A stretch of 6,863 nucleotides of DNA from an uncultured Collinsella sp. (GTDB taxonomy: Bacteria; Actinomycetota; Coriobacteriia; Coriobacteriales; Coriobacteriaceae). Below are positions 1-4,863 of the stretch, one piece after another (position 1 is the stretch's first letter; each line of letters begins with the position of its first letter). Both the position numbers and the translations under genes were made by a program. The stretch lies in assembly GCA_959599635.1 (NCBI GenBank), contig CAUGJN010000103.1, positions 1 to 6,863 on the forward strand. The letters run 5' to 3'. The notes below the pieces were generated by a model. It did no database searches. It had not been told where the DNA came from and worked only from the letters and a program-made list of their open reading frames with translations.

Positions 1-924
1 GAGCCACGATGCCGGCAGCGTCATAAGCAGCGGCATCGTCTGCCAAGGAATAAACCAATCGACCGCGTGGATTGCAAAGATGGCAAGACTGGCCTGTCCG
101 CAGAACACGAGCGATCGCTCAAAGGATCCCAAAACCGGCACGTCTTTCAACTTCTCCAGCGCCATGGAAACCCAGCACACGCAGTAGCTGCCGGCAAGAG
201 CGGCAACTGTCGCAACCACAAACCCGTCCACGCGGCGGCTCGAAAGCTCAAGCCCACTCAGCGCGGCAAGGACAAACCAAGCGACACCGGCTCCAATAAA
301 CAGCAGCGGCTTGTCCACGCTCGGCTCCAGCCCCCTATGTCGCACCGTATAACCAACCCACATCAACAGTACGATATAGCAGCTCAGATCCAAATCGAGT
401 GGCAGGTAGAAACCCAAAAAGCGAGATACGCTCAAACCGCAGAAGGCAATTACAACACAGGCAGATCCCTGGCAAACGACCCCAACCTCGCGTCCGTCAA
501 ACAACAGCATCAGAGCATTAAACAGCAGGCGCGACGTAAACAGCGCCGCCAAAAACCATGCCATGCCAACGGCGGCAACGCCAAGCCCAGGCACATCAAC
601 GCCCGAAGCAAACACAAGCGTCTTAAGCCCCGCAACCAGCGTACAGCTCGTCAAAGGAGCGCCGCTCATCAAGAACGTCGGCACCTGCCACGCCAGTGCA
701 AGAACCATATACGGCACCAGCAGGCGCGACACCGAACCACTCAGCAGCTCGCGCCACGGCTTCGGCCTAAACGTATACCCGGCAAGAATAAAGAACACCG
801 GCATGTGAAACGAGAAGATCGCGTGCCGCAAGGGAGAAGGATTTGGGACGGTGTGCCCCACAATGACCAGAATAATTGCGATCCCCTTTGCAATATCGAT
901 CCAGTCGAGCCTTTTGCTTCCCAT
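1..924 (-). CDS. Acyltransferase_3 family membrane O-acetyltransferase, partial (C-terminus beyond window)
   Basis: Reading the minus strand from ATG at 924 gives 308 codons without a stop, up to the window edge. The N-terminus reads RLDWIDIAKGIAIILVIVGH, followed by FSFHMPVFFILAGYTF. This is the hallmark start of Acyltransferase_3 proteins of the fucose 4-O-acetylase/OafA type: a first membrane helix ending in the catalytic-region His at about residue 24, then a second conserved His in FHMP near residue 40. Further hydrophobic segments follow along the whole length, as expected for a roughly ten-helix integral membrane protein. The family moves acetyl or similar acyl groups onto extracytoplasmic sugars. 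A GAAGGG ribosome binding site sits 6 bases before the ATG. The gene follows a strong terminator by only about 33 bases, so its promoter must lie in or near that hairpin, or it depends on readthrough. Its codons favour G/T endings (GTT, CTT, TTG), unlike the C-ending style of the plus-strand genes. The acceptor substrate cannot be told; family confidence is high. Confidence 0.88.
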   Translation of the reverse strand, partial: MGSKRLDWIDIAKGIAIILVIVGHTVPNPSPLRHAIFSFHMPVFFILAGYTFRPKPWRELLSGSVSRLLVPYMVLALAWQVPTFLMSGAPLTSCTLVAGLKTLVFASGVDVPGLGVAAVGMAWFLAALFTSRLLFNALMLLFDGREVGVVCQGSACVVIAFCGLSVSRFLGFYLPLDLDLSCYIVLLMWVGYTVRHRGLEPSVDKPLLFIGAGVAWFVLAALSGLELSSRRVDGFVVATVAALAGSYCVCWVSMALEKLKDVPVLGSFERSLVFCGQASLAIFAIHAVDWFIPWQTMPLLMTLPASWL

Positions 925-957
925 TGCGAACCCTTCAAAACCACAGCACACAAGATG

Positions 958-990
958 AAAAAAAGCCCAGACCTCCAAGCGGTCCGGGCT
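958..990 (-). terminator. Intrinsic terminator downstream of tRNA-Arg
   Basis: On the minus strand, AGCCCGGACC (990-981) pairs with GGTCTGGGCT (973-964) around a 7-base loop. The ten base pairs include one G-T wobble, and the stem runs into seven T residues (964-958). On the plus strand the same wobble becomes an A-C mismatch and the T-tract is missing, so the signal points to minus-strand transcripts. It begins 11 bases after the tRNA CCA end and should end the tRNA transcript, including any readthrough from the ABC transporter operon. Confidence 0.9.
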
Positions 991-1000
991 TAATAAACGA

Positions 1001-1077
1001 TGGTGCTCCATGGCGGATTCGAACCGTCGACCTTGGGATTAGAAGTCCCCTGCTCTATCCAACTGAGCTAATGGAGC
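1001..1077 (-). tRNA. tRNA-Arg, anticodon TCT (reads AGA/AGG), CCA encoded
   Basis: The minus strand folds into a full cloverleaf. The acceptor stem GCTCCAT/ATGGAGC is perfect over 7 pairs, the discriminator is A, and CCA is encoded at 1003-1001. The D arm is GCTC-AGTTGGATA-GAGC. The anticodon loop is CTTCTAA with anticodon TCT (plus positions 1041-1043). The variable region is AGGTC and the T loop is TTCGAAT. Two pairs are imperfect: G27-A43 at the top of the anticodon stem and A50-C64 in the T stem. All invariant positions (T8, A14, G18G19, TTC, A58) are present, so the gene is probably functional. It lies 54 bases downstream of the ABC ATPase gene on the same strand. Confidence 0.95.
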
Positions 1078-1123
1078 AAATAACAGCGCGCCCAAGCAAG
1101 CGCAAGCCTGTCAGGCGCAAGTA

Positions 1124-1129
1124 ATTATA
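1124..1129 (-). promoter_or_regulatory. Candidate -10 element (TATAAT) for tRNA-Arg
   Basis: A perfect TATAAT lies on the minus strand directly after the ABC ATPase stop codon, followed about 6 bases on by a GC-rich stretch (GCGCC). GC-rich discriminators near the start site are common in stable-RNA promoters. The start would fall near 1116, leaving a leader of about 40 bases before the tRNA. No good TTGACA-like -35 is seen at 16-18 bases upstream, and that region lies inside the ATPase coding sequence. The assignment rests on the -10 alone. Confidence 0.45.
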
Positions 1130-1131
1130 AC

Positions 1132-1899
1132 CTAGTTGAACTGCTCACGGTACGCCTTGCAGACCTTATCGACCGGGCCGTCCATGCGAAGGTCACCCTT
1201 CTCAATCCAAACGGCACGCTGGCAGATGCGCTCAACCTGCTCCATGGAGTGCGAAACGAACAGAACTGTCACGTCGCCGCTGTGGATAAAGTGCTGGATG
1301 CGGGCCTCGCACTTCTGCTGGAAGAACACATCACCGACGGAAAGTGTCTCGTCAACGATCAGAATATCGGGCTCGGTAATCGTCGCGATTGCAAAGGCGA
1401 TACGCGCCACCATGCCCGAGGAGAAATTCTTAAGCGGCATGTCGACAAAGTTCTGCAGCTCAGCGAACTCGATAATGCCGTCAAAGTTGGCGTCGATGAA
1501 CTCCTTGGTATAGCCGAGCAAGGCGCCGTTTAGATAGATGTTCTCGCGAGCGGTCAGCTCGGGGTCAAAGCCGGCGCCAAGCTCAATCAGCGGCGCGATG
1601 TTACCGTGCACCTTAACGCTGCCCTCGCTAGGCTCAAGCACGCCAGCGATGATCTTGAGCATCGTAGACTTACCGGAACCATTAGTGCCAACCAGACCGA
1701 CAACTTCGCCGCGATGAATATCGAACGAGATATGCTTGAGCGCCCTAAACTCCTCAAAGAACAGCTCGTGCTTGGCAAGCTTAATGAAGTACTCCTTGAG
1801 GTTGGTCAGCGACTCGGACGCCATGTTAAAGATCATGGTGACGTCGTCGACCTCGACAGCCAGAGGCTGCTCGCTGTAATCAACAACAGATTCAGTCAT
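1132..1899 (-). CDS. Polysaccharide/teichoic acid ABC exporter, ATP-binding subunit (Wzt/TagH type, short form)
   Basis: This 255-residue protein is the cytoplasmic ATPase that powers export of a lipid-linked polysaccharide through the permease encoded just upstream. Visible motifs are Walker A GTNGSGKST (71-79), the signature FSSGM (159-163), Walker B ILIVDE with catalytic Glu (179-184), the D-loop region LSVGD, and the H-loop His in SHS (217). The segment PLIELGAGFDPELTARENI (103-121) is typical of the Wzt/TagH/KpsT group rather than other ABC importers or drug pumps. An N-terminal helix-rich insert (about 26-50) precedes the first strands. The protein ends soon after the nucleotide-binding domain, so it lacks the C-terminal carbohydrate-binding domain of long Wzt proteins. 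The start at ATG 1899 is preferred over GTG 1902 because of ribosome binding site spacing. It is co-transcribed with the permease (11-base gap). The exact polymer cannot be read from the sequence. Confidence 0.95.
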   Translation of the reverse strand: MTESVVDYSEQPLAVEVDDVTMIFNMASESLTNLKEYFIKLAKHELFFEEFRALKHISFDIHRGEVVGLVGTNGSGKSTMLKIIAGVLEPSEGSVKVHGNIAPLIELGAGFDPELTARENIYLNGALLGYTKEFIDANFDGIIEFAELQNFVDMPLKNFSSGMVARIAFAIATITEPDILIVDETLSVGDVFFQQKCEARIQHFIHSGDVTVLFVSHSMEQVERICQRAVWIEKGDLRMDGPVDKVCKAYREQFN

Positions 1900-1906
1900 C
1901 ACAGCA

Positions 1907-1912
1907 CTCCTT
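1907..1912 (-). promoter_or_regulatory. Ribosome binding site deciding the ATPase start
   Basis: AAGGAG on the minus strand overlaps the permease stop codon. It is 7 bases from ATG at 1899 but only 4 bases from GTG at 1902. The normal spacing therefore supports the ATG, one codon inside the longest frame. The overlap with the permease stop also suggests translational coupling. Confidence 0.75.
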
Positions 1913-2756
1913 AGATGTAGAGGATAAATTTGCGCTCGGACTTATGGAACACGGTGTAGCCAATAACAAGCGCAAGGACCGCCCAAGCGACGCACATACC
2001 AAACGTCAAAAGCGAGGGCGTGGTCTGGAACAGGAAGATATCGCGCATAAACTGCAGGTAGTTATACATGGGGTTCGCATAGACCAGAATGCGCACGAGA
2101 TGCGGCATTTGCGCAACGAAGTCGGTCGTCCAGAAAATGGGCGTGATGTAAGTCCACGCCGTAATGACGACACTCCACAGATGCATGACATCGCGGAAAA
2201 AGACCGTGAGGGCAGAGAGCATCATGCCCAGACCCATGCAAAATCCCATAAGCAAAAGCAGGCAAACAGGCAACAGAATGAGGTGCCAAGAAGGTATAAC
2301 GCGGAACCACAGCATAACGATGGCGACGGCGACCAGCGAGAAGGCAAAGTTGACCAGCGAGAAGAGCACCTTCTGTACTGGGAAGACCCAGCGGTGCACC
2401 TTAACCTTCTTGAGCAGCGGGGCAGCACCCACGATCGACGTCAGGGCCTGGTTCGTGGACTCGGACATGACGGCAAAGGTGACGTTACCAACGATCAAGT
2501 ACAGCGGGTACATCTCGGGCGTAATCGAGCCATTGCGGCCCTGGGCAAAAATCGTCGAGAACACGATGGCCATGACGATCATCATCAGCAGTGGGTTGAG
2601 CACCGACCACGCAACGCCCAGAACGCTACGGCGGTACTTGATCTTAAAATCCTTGGTAACCAGCTGACGAAGGATAAACGCGTCCTTCTCAAATTCGTTC
2701 TTAGCAAACGTCGCAGGCAGACTGCGAGTTTCTTGTTGCTTTGTCTGATCCGACAC
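1911..2756 (-). CDS. Polysaccharide/teichoic acid ABC exporter, permease subunit (Wzm/TagG type, ABC-2 family)
   Basis: This 281-residue integral membrane protein forms, as a dimer with the neighbouring ATPase, the channel that exports a lipid-linked polysaccharide. The amphipathic N-terminal motif DFKIKYRRSVLGVAWSVLNP (36-55) is diagnostic of Wzm/TagG/KpsM-type ABC-2 permeases. About six hydrophobic segments follow (roughly 50-70, 84-105, 128-150, 157-185, 193-212, 252-271). The conserved FFRDV (186-190) and NPMYNYLQFMRDI (228-240) are in their usual places. The length matches the family (about 260-290). The longest open frame begins at ATG 2819, but that would put the -10 element and the ribosome binding site inside the gene. 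GTG at 2756 has AAAGGAG 8 bases upstream and gives the N-terminus MSDQTKQQ, so it is the chosen start. This is the first gene of the minus-strand operon. Confidence 0.94.
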   Translation of the reverse strand: MSDQTKQQETRSLPATFAKNEFEKDAFILRQLVTKDFKIKYRRSVLGVAWSVLNPLLMMIVMAIVFSTIFAQGRNGSITPEMYPLYLIVGNVTFAVMSESTNQALTSIVGAAPLLKKVKVHRWVFPVQKVLFSLVNFAFSLVAVAIVMLWFRVIPSWHLILLPVCLLLLMGFCMGLGMMLSALTVFFRDVMHLWSVVITAWTYITPIFWTTDFVAQMPHLVRILVYANPMYNYLQFMRDIFLFQTTPSLLTFGMCVAWAVLALVIGYTVFHKSERKFILYI

Positions 2757-2764
2757 GGATGCAA

Positions 2765-2771
2765 CTCCTTT
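2765..2771 (-). promoter_or_regulatory. Ribosome binding site supporting GTG start of the permease
   Basis: AAAGGAG on the minus strand lies 8 bases before GTG at 2756. Its strength and spacing decide against the in-frame ATG 21 codons upstream, which has no comparable site. Confidence 0.8.
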
Positions 2772-2795
2772 ACTCGTAATCGTTGACAAACGAAC

Positions 2796-2801
2796 AGTAT
2801 A
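2796..2801 (-). promoter_or_regulatory. Candidate -10 element of the ABC exporter operon
   Basis: TATACT on the minus strand sits 39 bases before the permease GTG, giving a leader of about 30 bases that contains the ribosome binding site. The -35 region (around 2818-2825) is a poor match to TTGACA, so the promoter is weak, activator-dependent or miscalled. Confidence 0.45.
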
Positions 2802-2880
2802 GACCCGACGGCCATGCAAACGATTCGCGCAACAAAACTGGAGAACTAACCCACATCTTAGGATGGCAAGCCCAAACGGC

Positions 2881-2886
2881 TATACT
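2881..2886 (+). promoter_or_regulatory. Candidate -10 element of the glycosyltransferase operon
   Basis: TATACT on the plus strand lies 30 bases before the ATG at 2917. Transcription would start near 2893, leaving a leader of about 24 bases with AAGGAG at 2905-2910. The hexamer 17 bases upstream (TTAGGA, 2858-2863) matches the -35 consensus at only three positions. Confidence 0.5.
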
Positions 2887-2916
2887 TTCAGGGATTGAAT
2901 GTATAAGGAGCATTGA

Positions 2917-3888
2917 ATGAATTCTGAATCCATCGCCGTCATCATCCCCTGCTACAACGAAGCGCTCACAATCGGCAAAGTCATCGACGACTTTCACCGC
3001 GAGCTTCCGCAAGCGACGGTCTACGTCTATGACAACAACTCGTCGGACGACACCTCGCACATCGCCACCGAACACGGCGCCACGGTCCGCTTTGAGCCCC
3101 GTCAGGGAAAGGGCAACGTGTGCCGCCAGATGTTTCGTGATATCGACGCCGATTGCTACCTGATGGTCGACGGAGACGACACCTATCCCGCCGAGGCGGC
3201 CAAAGCCCTCTGCGAGCCTATCCTCAACGGCATGGCCGATATGACCGTAGGCGACCGCCTTTCCAACGGCACCTACGCCGAGGAAAACAAGCGTGCTTTC
3301 CACGGCTTTGGCAACAATCTGGTCCGCGCCATGATCAAGTGGATCTATGGCTACAGCTTCGATGATGTCATGACCGGCTACCGCGCCATGAGCCGCCCGT
3401 TCGTCAAAACCTTCCCTGTGCTTTCCGAGGGCTTCCAAATCGAAACCGAGCTCTCGATCCACGCCGTCGACCACCGCTGGCGCATCAAAGATGTGCCCAT
3501 CGTGTACCGCGACCGTCCGGAAGGCTCCGAGTCCAAGCTCAATACCGTGAGCGACGGCATTAAAGTCGTCGCGATGATCGGTACGCTGTTCAAGGACTAC
3601 CGCCCGCTGAAGTTCTTCAGCCTCGTCGCGCTTCTGTTTGCGGTGATCGGCCTCGTCCTGGGCATGCCCATCGTTGTCGAGTATTTCCAGACCGGCCTCG
3701 TTCCGCGCTTCCCCACCGCCATACTCGCCGCGTCGTTTATGTTCCTGTGCGGCCTGAGCCTTGCAACCGGATTTATCCTCGATTCCGTGGCAAAGGTCGA
3801 AAAAAAGCAGTGGGAGGTCAACGTGTATAGCAAGTACGTCTACGACGACCAGCCCGGCAAGTTCGCCACCAAGACAAGCGAGAGGTAA
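2917..3888 (+). CDS. GT2 glycosyltransferase with C-terminal membrane anchor (polyprenyl-phosphate sugar synthase-like)
   Basis: This is a 323-residue GT-A fold family 2 glycosyltransferase. The N-terminus reads IAVIIPCYNEALTIGKVI, then YDNNSSDDT (38-46) for nucleotide-sugar binding and DGDDTYP (85-91) holding the metal-binding acidic triad. Later come DVMTGYRAMSR (150-160), GFQIETEL (172-179) and RPEGSESKL (200-208), the dolichol-phosphate-mannose-synthase-like pattern. Two hydrophobic helices follow (about 234-256 and 267-290), then a charged cytoplasmic tail. By family knowledge such proteins transfer a sugar from a nucleotide donor onto undecaprenyl phosphate at the inner face of the membrane, although transfer to a lipid-linked glycan is also possible. 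AAGGAG lies 6 bases before the ATG. It is the first gene of the plus-strand operon; the next gene begins 6 bases after its stop. It is a different subtype from the downstream CsbB-like enzyme, so the two are not a recent duplication. Confidence 0.92.
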   Translation: MNSESIAVIIPCYNEALTIGKVIDDFHRELPQATVYVYDNNSSDDTSHIATEHGATVRFEPRQGKGNVCRQMFRDIDADCYLMVDGDDTYPAEAAKALCEPILNGMADMTVGDRLSNGTYAEENKRAFHGFGNNLVRAMIKWIYGYSFDDVMTGYRAMSRPFVKTFPVLSEGFQIETELSIHAVDHRWRIKDVPIVYRDRPEGSESKLNTVSDGIKVVAMIGTLFKDYRPLKFFSLVALLFAVIGLVLGMPIVVEYFQTGLVPRFPTAILAASFMFLCGLSLATGFILDSVAKVEKKQWEVNVYSKYVYDDQPGKFATKTSER

Positions 3889-3894
3889 ACCACC

Positions 3895-4500
3895 ATGCCG
3901 CTCATCTCCATCGTCGTGCCGTGTTACAACGAGCAGGAATCACTTCCGATCTTTCTCAAAGAGCTCGATGACGTCGTTCGCATCATGACCCAGCAAGACC
4001 CCGGCATCTCCTTTGAGGCAGTCCTCATCGACGATGGCTCGGCAGACAAAACGCTCGCCGTCATGAAGGCGGAAGCCGCGGCGGCGCATCCATACGCCAT
4101 CCGCTGGCACTCTTTCTCGCGCAACTTTGGCAAGGAGGCGGCACTACTCGCCGGACTCCAACACGCAAAGGGCGACTATGTCGCCACCATGGATGCCGAC
4201 ATGCAGGACCCGCCCTCGCTCCTGCCGCAGATGTACGAGATCTTGCAGACCGAAGACTACGACAACGTCGCAACGCGCAGGACCACCCGCAAAGGCGAAC
4301 CTCCCATCAGGTCGTTCTGTGCCCGTATGTTCTACAAGATCATCAACCGCATTTCCAAGGCCGACATCGTCGACGGAGCACGCGATTTTAGGCTCATGAA
4401 GAGACCTATGGTCAACGCCATCATCTCCATGGGCGAATACAACCGATTCTCCAAGGGCATTTACGGCTGGGTGGGCTTCAAAACCAAATGGCTCCCCTAA
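3895..4500 (+). CDS. N-terminal catalytic fragment of the CsbB/GtrB-like glycosyltransferase
   Basis: This 201-residue open frame has GAGAGG 9 bases before its ATG, overlapping the end of the previous gene. It contains the GT2 motifs VVPCYNE (7-13), DDGS (46-49), FSRNFGKE (74-81), DAD (100-102) and QDPP (104-107), and the late conserved RFSKGIYGWVGFKTKWL (184-200). Every catalytic motif is intact, but the membrane-anchoring half is missing, so the product would be soluble or only loosely membrane-associated. GtrB-type enzymes act on a membrane-embedded polyprenyl phosphate and normally rely on the C-terminal helices, so this fragment alone is probably inactive or weak. Confidence 0.7.
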   Translation: MPLISIVVPCYNEQESLPIFLKELDDVVRIMTQQDPGISFEAVLIDDGSADKTLAVMKAEAAAAHPYAIRWHSFSRNFGKEAALLAGLQHAKGDYVATMDADMQDPPSLLPQMYEILQTEDYDNVATRRTTRKGEPPIRSFCARMFYKIINRISKADIVDGARDFRLMKRPMVNAIISMGEYNRFSKGIYGWVGFKTKWLP

Positions 4501-4515
4501 TTAAACGTCAACCGC

Positions 4516-4863
4516 GTGGCCGGCGAGACCAAATGGAGCTTTTGGTCGCTGCTCCTCTATTCCATCGACGGCATCGTTGCGTTTTCCACGGCGCCGCTCT
4601 CCCTCGCCGCCCTCACGGGTATCGTCTTCTGTCTCATCGCCATCCTGGGATTTATCGTCATCCTGGTCAAAACGCTTGTTTGGGGCGACCCCGTAGGCGG
4701 ATGGCCCTCCCTTGCCTGCCTCATAACGCTGTTTGGCGGCATGCAGCTCCTGTGCCTGGGAATCATTGGCGAATACCTGGCAAAAGCCTACTTGGAGGCC
4801 AAGCGCCGCCCCATCTATATCATTCGAGAATCCAACGAGGAAACTGATGACACGGCCCAATAA
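4516..4863 (+). CDS. C-terminal membrane-anchor fragment of the CsbB/GtrB-like glycosyltransferase
   Basis: In the same frame as the catalytic half, this 115-residue stretch could start at GTG 4516, 15 bases after the interrupting stop. It begins at the conserved VAGETKWSFW and has an amphipathic stretch (about 8-26). Two membrane helices follow (about 29-51 and 64-88), then the family tail GIIGEYLAKAYLEAKRRP. I see no ribosome binding site before the GTG; only reinitiation by ribosomes ending at 4500 could translate it. It overlaps the next gene by 17 bases. It is more likely the untranslated remainder of the broken gene than an independent protein. Confidence 0.4.
   Translation: MAGETKWSFWSLLLYSIDGIVAFSTAPLSLAALTGIVFCLIAILGFIVILVKTLVWGDPVGGWPSLACLITLFGGMQLLCLGIIGEYLAKAYLEAKRRPIYIIRESNEETDDTAQ

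Larger units (their letters stand above)
3895..4863 (+). pseudogene. CsbB/GtrB-like polyprenyl-phosphate glycosyltransferase gene interrupted by an in-frame TAA (codon 202 of 322)
   Basis: The reading frame from ATG 3895 to the TAA at 4861-4863 is continuous apart from one TAA at 4498-4500. Both sides match one GtrB/CsbB-type protein: catalytic GT-A domain before the stop, amphipathic helices and two membrane helices after it. The total length with the stop read as sense is 322 residues, normal for the family. The junction reads KTKWLP-stop-LNVNRVAGETKW. In relatives the position after WLP is commonly aromatic (F or Y), and TAA is one base from TAC or TAT, so a single nonsense substitution explains everything with no frame change. 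The intact enzyme would make undecaprenyl-phosphate-linked sugar for the YfhO-like protein encoded next. It could be a true recent null allele, a sequencing or assembly error, or a gene working as two separate halves. A null allele or an error is more likely. Confidence 0.82.

Noticed and set aside
67..993. Long plus-strand open frame of 308 codons
   Set aside because: Its product is a low-complexity Arg/Gln/His-rich sequence without domain features, and it lies antisense to the clear acyltransferase frame. It is a shadow of that gene.
1001..1077. tRNA gene as an attachment site of a mobile element
   Set aside because: No integrase, repeat of the tRNA 3' end or mobility gene is visible on either side in the window.
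1088..1118. Possible GCGCC/GGCGC hairpin between the ATPase gene and tRNA-Arg as a terminator
   Set aside because: The stem has five pairs around a loop of about 20 bases, competing pairings exist, and the following minus-strand sequence (GCTGTTATTT) is a poor T-tract.
1944..2786. Plus-strand open frame of 280 codons opposite the permease
   Set aside because: It has highly charged, His/Gln/Arg-rich composition typical of the antisense of a membrane protein gene, with no recognisable motif.
2783..2788. Perfect TTGACA (-35 consensus) on the plus strand in the divergent region
   Set aside because: At 16-18 bases downstream only GC-rich sequence (around 2805-2811) is present, with no -10-like hexamer, so it does not form a promoter with normal spacing.
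2757..2819. Longer permease with 21 extra N-terminal residues from ATG 2819
   Set aside because: The extension would contain the TATACT element and the AAAGGAG site, and it has no ribosome binding site of its own as good as that of GTG 2756.
2770..3474. Minus-strand open frame of 234 codons across the divergent region and the first glycosyltransferase
   Set aside because: It is antisense to a glycosyltransferase with all motifs in place and would cross both candidate promoters. The composition looks like a mirror of a NNC-rich gene.
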